From positions 31,553,107 through 31,617,106 of the forward strand of contig NC_091325.1 in the NCBI RefSeq assembly GCF_038502225.1: a DNA stretch of 64,000 bases, in the 5' to 3' direction. Of the stretch, positions 51,213-63,234 are shown piece after piece. This DNA is from Cherax quadricarinatus. Lineage: Eukaryota; Arthropoda; Malacostraca; Decapoda; Parastacidae. A program made the translations under genes and the position numbers. Under the pieces are notes generated by a model that worked only from the letters and a program-made list of their open reading frames with translations, did not search any database and was not told where the DNA came from. The first letter of the stretch is position 1; each line of letters begins with the position of its first letter.

Positions 51213-53200
51213 TTCACATTGGTGGGGAGGGGTGGTCGCAGCAAGTTGTGTTTGCCCGGAGAGAGGAAGGAAACATCTAGAAACACATCTAGAAACACTA
51301 GAAACATCCGTTTCTCAACGAGTTATCCTGATGTCGTGTCTGCACATTTCAGCATCCAGACACAGGTACAAGCAGGATCTAGCAGAAATTTGCCGAATTT
51401 CTTCGAGAATTGTAAGTGGAGTCCCAGTGATCCCACGCTACAGCGTCCCACCCTGTTTCTCAAGTCACTTGTTCAGCATCAATTGTATGTTCTGCTGTTG
51501 TTGTTCAGCTCAGCACAGCTATTTCAGCAAGCCAGAGGTGAGTTTTGTGGTGATTTCTGCATCCAGTGTGTGTGTCTCCACATGTTTGTGGAGAGAAGAG
51601 GAGGAAGTGGCCGTTCCTTGCCTCGCCCACGCTCGCCCTGCTGTACACTCACACCTCACCAGCCTACCATACACTCACCACTACCCACTCCTTCTGCTGT
51701 GTTTTCTGCTGTTTTTCGTGTGAATTCATTGCCAGAGCTGTGTATCCGAGTGCTCGAGGCCACTCGAAGCTACGTGGATCACCAAACCATGTAGATCAGC
51801 AAGCCACGTTAATCAGCAAGTCACGTGGATCAGCAAGCCATGTGGATCAGCATGCTACGTAGATCACGATGCCATGTGGATTCCGACACCACGTGGTGTG
51901 CGGACGAAGCCACGTGGACCTATGAGCCACGTGAGTTGCGTCACCTCGAGATGTCTGCTGACGTCACAATGCTGCTGACGTCACCTCGCGACATCACGCC
52001 TAACATCACATGATGTCACATCTAGTGTTTCAGTAATAATGTCAGTATTGTCGAGAAGATTGAGAGAAGATATATATCGTGTGTTATTTAGTTCCTCTCA
52101 GTCAGTGTTCTCACATGTTCGTGTATAGCTTAGTGTCAATTTTGTGCACAAAAAAGCATCATTTGCTAGTTTAGGTCATGTTATACTGCATGTACTGCGG
52201 GTATGTGTAAAGCTTTCCATGTGTCCAGTGTGGTCTGCGGCCAGACCAGGGTGTAGCACCACTGTGTTAGTGTCACCCGGTGTGACCAGTGCGTTTGGCA
52301 GTTGATATTAGTCAGCCAGAGCGACTGAGCCCCTTTGTACAGAAAGCTCTTTTGCTCGTCGCTCATAGATGTTCTGCAGAATCGTACCTGCTACGATTCC
52401 CATCAAGATTTGTTTCACTTCCCCTCCAGACCTTCAAGTGCAGTTATATGTAGAGAAACAAGTCTGAAAATGCTTAGACTAACCTCTGCTATAACTCCAA
52501 CTGCCGAGAGAATGACACTCATCAAGACGCTGTTAGCCCTGTCGGCAGGCGCTGTGTCAGCCTCGTGTCACAAGCTTCAGTGAGCAACCTGCACAAAGAT
52601 GATGTCACTTTGACTGCTAACTTGCTCATTGCAGTCTGGTGTATGATGTTACGACTCCCTGATGTTTCGCCCAGTCGTCTCTGCCACGACTCGCTACATG
52701 ACTTACTCCACGCTCGCCGGCAGTGCCAGCCCAGCGACAGTACCAGTCGAGAGGTGTCCTCCTGAGTCGCTTGCCAGAAGTCCTGCCCAGTTGCCGAGTT
52801 TTGACGACGTCTCACTCGAGGGCACCAGCATGTCGTCCCCAGGTTGAGTGAAACCTGCAGTGATTCCTACGATGACTGCTTCACCGTTCCAGAGGAAACC
52901 ATACCCTGTTATGTCACAGCTCAGCCGCAGCGATGTCTCCTGTGTTGCAGTATCTGTCCAGATGTAGGAAGGCGTGCAGTGATGCCCATCGACGCTCACT
53001 GCCTATGACCACGATGTTTAGCACACCCCACATGTTTTTTTCTTCCCTCCCTGTAGGAGTTTTTTTTTTCAAGTCCATATGTATATACATGTTTTTTATT
53101 TTGTGTTCTGTGCCCTGTTCCTACGAGAGAGAGACCGAGTTTTTTTTTTTTCCACCAATATTGTCGCGTCGGGACGACGCGAGGTAGGTGGCCGAGCGTA
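51213..53200 (+). mobile_element. Interior between the long direct repeats, no recognisable pol
   Basis: About 2 kb. Frames at 51219-51794 (191 codons) and 51232-51723 (163 codons) overlap in different phases and show no CCHC, protease, RT or integrase motif, so I do not call a protein. A degenerate ~20-bp tandem repeat built on CACGTGGATCAGCAAGCCA lies at 51765-51910. The interior suggests a non-autonomous LTR element (LARD/TRIM-like). Confidence 0.5.
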
Positions 53201-53526
53201 TTTAGACAGCCTGTACTGTCTGCACAGACAGCCTATGCTGTCTGCCAGCTTAGTTCATATTTCGCGGCACTAAGGTGCTGCCCTCTAGACCTTCCCAGGA
53301 CAGTGGGACGCTGGTCCCACACGCCAACACTCACTCAGTGGCCCAGCAGCAGTCAACAAGTCCCACTAGCTCTCTCCCTCGTGAGCATGGCCCTCCTGGG
53401 CCATGGGCACACAACACACAAGCCTATGTACCCTCCACGACTTTGCAATTAAGGTAAAGAAGTCTCCGAAGGCGTTTATCATTGAACCCCGCTCTGCAAG
53501 AGTCACCAAATAATCTCGTTATAAAA
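53201..53526 (+). mobile_element. Right long direct repeat (LTR-like)
   Basis: Second copy of the 50914-51212 sequence, same orientation. Differences such as TCGCGGCACTAAGG versus TCGCTGCATTTAGG imply an old event. It is preceded by GACGCGAGGTAGGTGGCC, not a clean polypurine tract. The 3' part beyond the AATAAA-like site (CAATTAAGG) is more diverged. Confidence 0.65.
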
Positions 53527-54089
53527 TTTGCCTAGTAGGTTGTTTCTAAGAAGAGCGAGAGGCAACCAGGTTAGTGTCCTATTTTACAGATTGGGGTCGT
53601 TTGGACAGCAGACTGGAGATGGCCCATCTTGAAACGTTTTGGCAATCCTAAAATCGACACATTGTAGAGGAGGAAGCTGGAATCATGGTCAAGGTCGTGT
53701 GAAGGTTAGACGTATCAAAAGCTTCAGTCGTAACCTCAGTACCAGAGGTGGGCAAGAGAGGGCCGAAAAAGGGCTGGATGATGCAGCAAGGTCTTGCGAA
53801 AATGCCGCTGGAGAAGGAAGGGGTCTAGGAGGAGGAGGGATTTTATGGGTATGGGTGTGCATGACATAGTTTCTTTTTTTCTTTCAAAAAAGGAGAGTTG
53901 GTGGTGGGGGAATACCTCCAAGGAGAAATGAGAAAAGAGAAAAGAGAAAAAGAGAAAAGAGAGATCGAAGTGCAGATGCTACATGGAGCTCATGCCTTAC
54001 CTTGCCCTTCACGCTAGTAAGCCGGCAGTCCAGGATAACAACTTTATATCCACTGAGCCACTTCGGTAAACAAAAGAGAAAGTTGGGAG
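53527..54089. other. Unassigned region
   Basis: Contains an A/G-rich stretch (53935-53965, AGAGAAAAGAGAAAAAGAG). No gene recognised. Confidence 0.4.
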
Positions 54090-54965
54090 CCCACTACAAG
54101 CATACCCATTTAGGCCACCAGTTTCTGGAGCCAACAGGCAGCCTTCAGAGATACACTGGCTACCTTAAGAACACCCAAAACCGCCCTCTGGAACTCTGCA
54201 GGGCAGATCAGCACCTGCATATACGATCCAGATTCCATGTCAAACACAACTATCGAGAGCCTCAGTGGAATGGGACAGACAACGCTTCTCGTTCCTTGAT
54301 CCAAGAGCTATAATTTTGGAGGGAAAAATCCCAAAAAGCCAAATACGGGGTTGTATTCAAGAGAAAAAATTTGCTCAGTCAAATTACCATTCACGAGAGA
54401 AATAGTACAAAACAGGATCGTGGTAGAGAAACCACAGTAAAAGGACTCACAAAATTACCAAAATAAGAAAGGAATGGGAGCAATTGAGAGAGAGCACACA
54501 AAGATGCCAGAGGAAGGAAGGAGAAACAGAGCACATATTGACAGGCAGAGAAGCTCAGGCTGAGGGTAACCAACAAATACAACCACCCAGAGCACCCTCC
54601 CCCTAAACTTCTAGTCCCCCCCTTCCAATCAAGCACAAAAATCTGAAACAAACCACACTCCACACCCGAAGTTTTCCCCATCCACAAACAAAAATACCAC
54701 TCTTACAGTAATCTCTATCAAAATCCTATCACACAACCCCAACCCACACCAACCCCTTTCACCCCCGAGAATACAGTATTGAAAAAGAAGCTGAAGGTAT
54801 GGTACACCAACGCAGATGGATTAACAAATAAGAGTGAAAAGTGGCAAGAACAAATCATGGAGACATCCCCACGCATCATAGCAATCACATGGAGATAACA
54901 AGAGATGCAATCTTCCAACTGGCTATCAGATCCTGTGGAAACACAAAGGGAACAGACCTGGAGGA

Positions 54966-57900
54966 TAAATTAGACACATGTGCAACTCTTGGGTATCTTT
55001 ATTGAGGAAACGTTTCGCCACACAGTGGCTTCATCAGTCCATACAAAGGAGAATCTTGAAGAATAGGACGAGAATGAGGTAATCAGTCCCTCAACCTTGA
55101 GTCGATGTGGTCAGTCCATCAATCTTGAATAGAATACGGCATACGTGCTGAGAAGGAGCTTATAAACCGTTGGCAGGAGAGGTGAAGCAGTCAGAGGCAG
55201 TGTAACACTTATTCAATGTTGAAGAAGGTCGTGCCCAAGAATTAGGCAAGCGAAGAATTCCCAAGTATTAAGATCCCAAGAAGATGCAGTGTCTGACAGG
55301 TTTGTAGATGAATGGTTCAGAGAACCGACATGTTGATAAATTAGACACATGTGCAACTCTTGGGTATCTTTATTGAGGAAACGTTTCGCCACACAGTGGC
55401 TTCATCAGTCCATACAAAGGAGAATCTTGAAGAATAGGAGAAGAATGAGGTAATCAGTCCCTCAACCTTGAGTCGATGTGGTCAGTCCATCAATCTTGAA
55501 TAGAATACGGCATACGTGCTGAGAAGGAGCTTATAAACCGTTGGCAGGAGAGGTGAAGCAGTCAGAGGCAGTGTAACACTTATTCAATGTTGAAGTAGGT
55601 CGTGCCCAAGAATTAGGCAAGCGAAGAATTCCCAAGTATTAAGATCCCAAGAAGATGCAGTGTCTGACAGGTTTGTAGATGAATGGTTCAGAGAACCGAC
55701 ATGTTGATAAATTAGACACATGTGCAACTCTTGGGTATCTTTATTGAGGAAACGTTTCGCCACACAGTGGCTTCATCAGTCCATACAAAGGAGAATCTTG
55801 AAGAATAGGAGGAGAATGAGGTAATCAGTCCCTCAACCTTGAGTCGATGTGGTCAGTCCATCAATCTTGAATAGAATACGGCATACGTGCTGAGAAGGAG
55901 CTTATAAACCGTTGGCAGGAGAGGTGAAGCAGTCAGAGGCAGTGTAACACTTATTCAATGTTGAAGTAGGTCGTGCCCAAGAATTAGGCAAGCGAAGAAT
56001 TCCCAAGTATTAAGATCCCAAGAAGATGCAGTGTCTGACAGGTTTCTAGATGAATGGTTCAGAGAACCGACATGTTGATAAATTAGACACATGTGCAACT
56101 CTTGGGTATCTTTATTGAGGAAACGTTTCGCCACACAGTGGCTTCATCAGTCCATACAAAGGAGAATCTTGAAGAATAGGAGGAGAATGAGGTAATCAGT
56201 CCCTCAACCTTGAGTCGATGTGGTCAGTCCATCAATCTTGAATAGAATACGGCATACGTGCTGAGAAGGAGCTTATAAACCGTTGGCAGGAGAGGTGAAG
56301 CAGTCAGAGGCAGTGTAACACTTATTCAATGTTGAAGTAGGTCGTGCCCAAGAATTAGGCAAGCGAAGAATTCCCAGGTATTAAGATCCCAAGAAGATGC
56401 AGTGTCTGACAGGTTTGTAGATGAATGGTTCAGAGAACCGACATGTTGATAAATTAGACACATGTGCAACTCTTGGGTATCTTTATTGAGGAAACGTTTC
56501 GCCACACAGTGGCTTCATCAGTCCATACAAAGGAGAATCTTGAAGAATAGGAGGAGAATGAGGTAATCAGTCCCTCAACCTTGAGTCGATGTGGTCAGTC
56601 CATCAATCTTGAATAGAATACGGCATACGTGCTGAGAAGGAGCTTATAAACCGTTGGCAGGAGAGGTGAAGCAGTCAGAGGCAGTGTAACACTTATTCAA
56701 TGTTGAAGTAGGTCGTGCCCAAGAATTAGGCAAGCGAAGAATTCCCAAGTATTAAGATCCCAAGAAGATGCAGTGTCTGACAGGTTTCTAGATGAATGGT
56801 TCAGAGAACCGACATGTTGATAAATTAGACACATATGCAACTCTTGGGTATCTTTATTGAGGAAACGTTTCGCCACACAGTGGCTTCATCAGTCCATACA
56901 AAGGAGAATCTTGAACCATTCATCTACAAACCTGTCAGACACTGCATCTTCTTGGGATCTTAATACTTGGGAATTCTTCGCTTGCCTAATTCTTGGGCAC
57001 GACCTACTTCAACATTGAATAAGTGTTACACTGCCTCTGACTGCTTCACCTCTCCTGCCAACGGTTTATAAGCTCCTTCTCAGCACGTATGCCGTATTCT
57101 ATTCAAGATTGATGGACTGACCACATCGACTCAAGGTTGAGGAACTGATTACCTCATTCTCCTCCTATTCTTCAAGATTCTCCTTTGTATGGACTGATGA
57201 AGCCACTGTGTGGCGAAACGTTTCCTCAATAAAGATACCCAAGAGTTGCACATGTGTCTAATTTATCAACATGTCGGTTCTCTGAACCATTCATCTAGAA
57301 ACCTGTCAGACACTGCATCTTCTTGGGATCTTAATACTTGGGAATTCTTCGCTTGCCTAATTCTTGGGCACGACCTACTTCAACATTGAATAAGTGTTAC
57401 ACTGCCTCTGACTGCTTCACCTCTCCTGCCAACGGTTTATAAGCTCCTTCTCAGCACGTATGCCGTATTCTATTCAAGATTGATGGACTGACCACATCGA
57501 CTCAAGGTTGAGGGACTGATTACCTCATTCTCCTCCTATTCTTTAAGATTCTCCTTTGTATGGACTGATGAAGCCACTGTGTGGCGAAACGTTTCCTCAA
57601 TAAAGATACCCAAGAGTTGCACATGTGTCTAATTTATCAACATGTCGGTTCTCTGAACCATTCATCTACAAACCTGTCAGACACTGCATCTTCTTGGGAT
57701 CTTAATACCTGGGAATTCTTCGCTTGCCTAATTCTTGGGCACGACCTACTTCAACATTGAATAAGTGTTACACTGCCTCTGACTGCTTCACCTCTCCTGC
57801 CAACGGTTTATAAGCTCCTTCTCAGCACGTATGCCGTATTCTATTCAAGATTGATGGACTGACCACATCGACTCAAGGTTGAGGGACTGATTACCTCATT

Positions 57901-58409
57901 CTCCTCCTATTCTTCAAGATTCTCCTTTGTATGGACTGATGAAGCCACTGTGTGGCGAAACGTTTCCTCAATAAAGATACCCAAGAGTTGCACATGTGTC
58001 TAATTTATCAACATGTCGGTTCTCTGAACCATTCATCTACAAACCTGTCAGACACTGCATCTTCTTGGGATCTTAATACTTGGGAATTCTTCGCTTGCCT
58101 AATTCTTGGGCACGACCTACTTCAACATTGAATAAGTGTTACACTGCCTCTGACTGCTTCACCTCTCCTGCCAACGGTTTATAAGCTCCTTCTCAGCACG
58201 TATGCCGTATTCTATTCAAGATTGATGGACTGACCACATCGACTCAAGGTTGAGGGACTGATTACCTCATTCTCCTCCTATTCTTCAAGATTCTCCTTTG
58301 TATGGACTGATGAAGCCACTGTGTGGCGAAACGTTTCCTCAATAAAGATACCCAAGAGTTGCACATGTGTCTAATTTATCAACATGTCGGTTCTCTGAAC
58401 CATTCATCT
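54966..58409. mobile_element. Palindromic multimer of 371-bp hammerhead-like units, single insertion
   Basis: Flanked by ACAGACCTGGAGGA (54952-54965 and 58410-58423). The left half has five full 371-bp units in minus orientation (unit marks GATAAATTAG at 54964, 55335, 55706, 56077, 56448 and 56819) plus ~95 bp. At about 56912 the orientation flips, and about four units run in plus orientation to 58409. Units are nearly identical (differences of one or two bases). Cores: minus at 55012-55037, 55383-55408, 55754-55779, 56125-56150, 56496-56521 and 56867-56892; plus at 57194-57219, 57565-57590, 57936-57961 and 58307-58332. Each unit has TTTATAAG (TATA-like) about 130 bp upstream of its core and AATAAA just after it. 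Confidence 0.88.
57194..57219 (+). ncRNA. Hammerhead-like core (371-bp unit)
   Basis: CTGATGA, A, GCCAC-TGT-GTGGC, GAAAC. The variable fourth position of CUGANGA is U here and A in the S1 family, as the consensus permits. Repeated every 371 bp in both halves of the palindrome. Confidence 0.6.
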
Positions 58410-58638
58410 ACAGACCTGGAGGAGGAGATGCACTACTCATCAGAAATCATTGGAATTTCGAGGAAATGAGAGGAAGTGAGAGAGAGAAAGCAGATGACTA
58501 CATAAGAACATACGAAAGCAGGAACACTGCAGGCCTACTGGCCCATGCAAGGCAGGTCCAATTCTCCTACAAGCTTAAGCCAACGCCTTAACCTAGTCAG
58601 ATCAGTCACATTCACTTAAGGGAGGAGCACAGCGTGTC

Positions 58639-61093
58639 CTAGCAGCACAAGCTAGTCAGGTCCAACTCACACCCACTCATGTATTTATCCAACCTATTTT
58701 TAAAACTACACAACGCCTTAGATTCTATGACTGTACTCGGGACTTTGTTCCGCTCATCCACAACTCGGTTACCAAACCAGTGCTTTCCTGTATCTTTCTT
58801 GAATCGGGATTTTTCAAACTTAAAACCATTGCTGAGATTCCTGACTAGGCTACATATTATTAGCACGCTATTTACATCCCCTTTATTAATTCCTGTTTTT
58901 CATTTACTAACCTCAATCATATCCCTTCTAATTCTACGCCTTTCTAGAGTGCACATTCAGGACCCTCAGTCTATCCTCATAGGGAAGATGTTTGATACAG
59001 GTATCAATTTTGTAGTCCTCCTCTGTACGTTTTTCAGAGAATTTATATCCATTCTGTAATACGGTGACCAGAACTGTGCAGCGTAATCTAAATGAGGCCT
59101 AACGAGAGATATATAGAGTTGAAGAACAACCTGAGTGAGGACTTCTATTATTTGCACTTCTTGATATGAAACCAAGGATTCTGTTAGCTTTACTGCGGAT
59201 ACTTAAGCAATGTTGTCTTGGTTTCAGATTACTGCTAACCAGAACTCCTAAATCCTCTTTGCAGTCAGTAATATTAAGATCTACATTATTTAGTTTATAT
59301 GTGGCATGGTCATTTTCTTGTCCAACATTTAGAACTTTGCATTTTTCTATAATAAACTGCATCTGCCACTTATTTGACCACTGCATCAGTCTATTCAAAT
59401 CGTCTTGGAGTGCTCTAATGTCCTCAGTAGAAAGAAGTGGACGGCCTATTTTGGTGTCATCAGCAAATTTGCTTATGTCACAGTTTATTCCCTCGTCTAT
59501 GTCATTTATGTAAACCGTGCAGAGATTCATTAATCAATTTATGCCTTTCAAGATGGCTACGAATTGCCTCGGCGATTATTGATTCTCTAAATTTTCCCAC
59601 TATGGAGGTAAGGCTTATTGGTTAATAGTTCGAAGCTAATGACCTGTCACTTGCTTTGTAAATAGGTCATACATTTGCCATTTTTCACTTGTCTTTCACT
59701 ATGCCAGTTTGTAGTGATAAGTTGAAAAGATTAGCCAAAGGTTAGCTAAGTTCCTCTTTACATTCCTTTATAACCCTTGCAAACAGTTTATCAGAGCCTG
59801 GGGATTTGTTAGGTTTTAATTTCTCTATTTGTCTGAAGACCAAGTCACTAGTTACCCCAATCGTGATAGTTTATTATCGTCCTGTTCTACATAATTTATT
59901 ATTTCTGGAATTTCACTAGTATTTTCCTGAGTAAAAACTGAGAGGAAGTAAGTGTTGAAAAGATCACACATTTGCTTATCACTGTCAGTGATCTAACCTG
60001 AGTTACTCTTAAGTGGGCCTATCTTGTTCCTGATCTTACTTCAGTATACCTGAGAGAATCCTGTTGGGTTAGTCTTCTAATTCCTTGCGACTTTAACCTC
60101 ATAATCTCTTTTTGCTTTTCTTAATCCTTTTTTCTGTTTCTCTCTTTAATTGAATATATTGATTTCATAATTGTCCATCCCCTCTTTGGCATGCCTATAT
60201 ATGCCTCTCTTTTTACCAATGAGATGTTTAATCTATTTTTTTATCCATTTGGGATCATTTTTGTTAGATTTAATTTCCATACTCAGAACAAAAGTTGTCT
60301 GGGCAGCTAGAACTATGCTCTGAAATACGTCATATTGGCAATCAACTCCACCTACCTGACCCATAGTCAGGTCATCCCAATCTAGCTCACCCATGAAATC
60401 AGCCAAGCGGAAGTCTGGGACAGAGACTTAATTGCAGTTATCTGGGTGGTTTGTGATCATTTTCCCCAAGCTCATCATTAACCTCAAGATTATTAATTAG
60501 TGATTCTTTGTTGGCAAGAACCAAGTCAAGCAGGTTGTTTCCTCTAGTTGGTTCTGTCCCAAACTGTTTCAAAAAGCAGTCTTGAACCGTATCAAGATAG
60601 TCACTAGACTCAAGATTTCCTCTCACATTCTTCCAATCAATTTGTCTGAAGTTAATGTCTCCCATCAACACAATATTTTGATATTTAGAAGCCTTATGAA
60701 TTTCGTCCCATAACAGCTTACTGCACTCCCAATCGAGGTTTGGGGGCCTGTAAATTACACCCATAATTATTTTTTCACACCCTCGAGAAACTGTAGCTAA
60801 ACAGATTCTGTGCCTGATGTTTCTAATCTTATATCTTGTCTAACACAACAATTTAAATTATGTCTGACATACACAGCCACTCCACCTCCCTTCCTGTTGA
60901 CTTTATCAGTGTGGCATAGTTTATAATCCTGTATGTTGCATTCAGAAGGCATTCCTCTATCTTTCAAGTTGAGCGAGGTCTCTGTTATAGCAATAATATC
61001 TATATTATGTGTACTTGCAAGTAATCTTAGCTCATATATCTTATTTCTTAGACTCCTACTATTTGTATAGTAAACCTTAAGGGAGCTAGTCAC
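58639..61093 (-). pseudogene. CR1-B copy 3 ORF2, decayed
   Basis: Pieces in order: 61093-60797 (VYYTNSRSLRNKIYELRLLA, IIAITETSLNL with Glu, GGGVAVYVRHNLNC), 60764-60438 (GVIYRPPNLD, IVLMGDINFRQIDW where GDFN reads GDIN, ENDHKPP), a stop-rich stretch 60400-59540 (linker and early RT), 59530-59099 (FADDTKIGRPL, GVLVSSNLKPRQHC), 59175-58966 (LVRPHLDYAAQFWSPYYRMD), 58866-58639 (the CR1 C-terminal block, VVDERNKVPSTVI). The order is intact, so decay is by point changes and small indels. Confidence 0.85.
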
Positions 61094-61289
61094 TTGTTGC
61101 CCTCTACTATCTCTCTTTGTTGAACAATTGCTTTGCCTTTACTAGCAACTTTATTGCGAATATTGTCTTTAAACATGTCCCTGGGGCATCCTGATAATAT
61201 ATACTGTTTTCAATGCTAGTACTGCAGCCTGATTGTTTCCCACAAACACCCATACCTCTATAATCTAAAAGTTTAAAGTCCTAGACAAG

Positions 61290-62066
61290 TCATAAATGAC
61301 CCCCTCAATCGAATTGGCTAATGCAACCACTCCAGCCCCAGATAGATGAACCCCATCCCTTGCATTAATATCATGTTTTCCATAGAATCTGTCTCAGGTA
61401 CTGCGCATTCCATGCAGTACTTGTCTAGACAGCAATTTATACCATTTGGCCTAGACATCCATTCATTGCCCACTACCCTTCTAGGCAAGGTGCTACATAT
61501 GATTAGAATCTGTCCCTTAGACCTGACTACATCTATGGCTGACCTGTAGTTATCCAGCAGCACCTGTCTCATGCCCTTCCCGAAATCATTTCCACGAGCA
61601 CTGAGACAGATAATGGGCTTGTTCCCATTACTTGACTATGTCACTAGCACCAGATCCTGGGAGGCACACTCTCTGACCTGCTGCAAAAAGCACGGTCCAT
61701 ATATCTTACCTGAGAATCTCCCTCAGTCAGAATACTCTTACCTTGATTAGCAGTGGTACCTTTAACCTAACTAACCACTGAATTAAACTCGTCCTGGAGA
61801 ACAGAGTATCAATTTCCTACCTTCACATCTTCTCTGTTAACCTTCCTTATCCTCCTTCCTGAATTGTGATCCACTTGCCACTTAAAGCAGGTGCCGCTCT
61901 CCAACTAACTGCTGGTAACCTTTTCCTCCTTACCAGCTCCAACCATCTCACACTCACTCCCAAACCCATCTAGGCAAAGCATAAGCCTCCTATTTTCCTC
62001 CTGAAGAAGTAGAACGTCCTTCTTCAACACTTAAACTTGAGATTCTATAGCACTACAGCAAGCCAT
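61290..62066 (-). pseudogene. CR1-B copy 3 ORF1: coiled coil + esterase, decayed
   Basis: Starts MACCSAIESQV, then (after a stop) VLKKDVLLLQEENRRLMLCL, a heptad-like helix. The esterase block I survives as GDSQVRYMDRAF (Ser). Block III reads SVLVEMI, frame-disturbed. LDNYRSAIDVVRSKGQI and GNEWMSRPNGINC follow. Block V is out of frame (ARDGVHLSGAG-like at about 61345). This supports an esterase in ORF1 of CR1-B as well as A and C. Confidence 0.75.
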
Positions 62067-62164
62067 GGTGCTCGGTAACACCCCATGCTAATTTCCAGAC
62101 AGCTTAGGACAGGATGACCTCACGTGACCATTGACTGCAGCGTACTGACCACTAACCTCAGCAT
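62067..62164. other. Short spacer between CR1-B 5' end and CR1-E fragment
   Basis: May contain the CR1-B 5' UTR. No motif seen. Confidence 0.3.
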
Positions 62165-62545
62165 ACTGAAGTTCGTACCCATGGGCAATGGAAACAATGG
62201 GAAGACCAGACTGAGCCCATGGTTTACCAGGAGATGTAGAAAGGAGAAAGCCAAGTGTACTACAGCATGTATAGAAGACAAAGGACTCAGGAAAGCAAGG
62301 ATCTGAGTAGAACAGCCAAAAACGAATATGCATGAATAAGGAGAGAGGCCCTGTGGCAAAATGAGAATTTACCCAAAATGACCAAAATTTGTTGTACAGC
62401 CACATGAGGAGGAAAACAAAATCAACGACCAAGTGATCAGCCTGAGGAAGGAAGGAGAGGAGCTCACAAGGAACGACAAGGAAGTAAGTTAGGAGCTCAA
62501 CACAAAACGTAGGTAGGTATTTTCAATCGAGACACAAGGTTTTCA
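62165..62545 (+). pseudogene. CR1-E EN-RT linker fragment
   Basis: The plus strand encodes PWFTRRCRKEKAKCTTA, then (with stops) HMRRKTKSTTKVISLRKEGE followed by ELTRNDKEVS. The latter matches the minus-strand CR1-E at 42062-42298 (RRKTTVKDQVIRLRKEGGEL). Truncated on both sides, ending at the 22-bp array. Confidence 0.7.
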
Positions 62546-62815
62546 GCAAATCTTACACACTTCTACTTATAATTTTGCACTCTTCTACTTACAATCTTGC
62601 ACCCTTCTATATACAATCTTACACACTTCTGCTTACAATCAAGCACTCTTCTACTTACAATCTTACACACTTCTACTTACAATCTTACACACTTCTACTT
62701 ACAATCTTGCACCCTTCTATATACAATTTTACACACTTCTGCTTACAATCATGCACTCTTCTACATACAATCTTCCACACTTCTTACATTCTTACACACT
62801 TCTTACAATCAATAA
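62546..62815. repeat. 22-bp minisatellite
   Basis: About 12 tandem units built on ACACTTCTACTTACAATCTT, with TAT/CTA and GCA variants. Overlapping frames are artefacts. Confidence 0.92.
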
Positions 62816-62929
62816 AAAGCATATTTCTCCTTCTAATGACTCTTTCTATTTCTATTTTCTGTAATATTTCCTTATTATTGTTTAAGATGGACTGATCTAA
62901 TATTACTCAGTAGTAGTCATTAGTAGTCA

Positions 62930-63130
62930 TTGAATTAATGTACTCATAATAATTATTTCGGTAATGTACTTGTAATAAATACTGCAGTAATGTACTCGTA
63001 ATAAGCACTGCAGTAATATACTCGTAATAAATACTGCAGTAATGTACTCGTGACAAACACGGCAGTATCGTACTCGCAGGAAATTTTGCAGTAATACACA
63101 GATAAAAAAAACTACTGCTAATGTACACGT
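62930..63130. repeat. ~27-bp degenerate tandem repeat
   Basis: Six to seven imperfect copies of a unit containing GTAATGTACTCGTAATAA followed by TACTGCA. Copies decay to the right. Confidence 0.85.
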
Positions 63131-63179
63131 CCTAAATGTTGCAAAGAGGAAGTTGCAATACGCATGATTACCTCCCCAA

Positions 63180-63234
63180 TAGTTGCTCAGTATTTGATGA
63201 AAACATTCATTGTTGATATGGTTTGTTTAATTAA
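63180..63234. other. Short unique spacer
   Basis: Nothing recognised between the two tandem arrays. Confidence 0.4.

Larger units (their letters stand above)
54090..58500 (+). pseudogene. CR1-E-like ORF2 5' fragment split by the 371-bp palindrome
   Basis: 54090-54965 reads, with frame changes, RADQHLHIRSRFHVKHNYRE and then LKKKLKVWYTNADGLTNKSE followed by KWQEQIMETSPRIIAIT, i.e. the start of an endonuclease (Asn in 'YTNADG', 'IIAiT'). After removing the insertion 54966-58409 and one target copy it continues NRPGGGDALLIRNHWNFEEM to about 58498, where an inverted CR1-B tail begins. The GGG-al block is the next conserved endonuclease segment, which confirms that the two halves were once contiguous. 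Confidence 0.7.
58499..62066 (-). mobile_element. CR1-B copy 3, full-length but degenerate
   Basis: Runs on the minus strand from ORF1 (62066) to the 3' tail at 58499 (ACATAAGAACATACG, CCTACTGGCCCATGCAAGGC). It is the only CR1-B here that keeps both ORFs. Many stops and frameshifts make it much older than copy 2. Confidence 0.85.

Noticed and set aside
51219..51794. Gag of an LTR retrotransposon in the 191-codon frame
   Set aside because: No zinc knuckle, capsid-like or protease motif, and an equally long frame overlaps in another phase.
54966..58409. CRISPR array
   Set aside because: The regular 371-bp period has no short repeat/variable spacer structure, the genome is eukaryotic and there is a palindromic turn in the middle.
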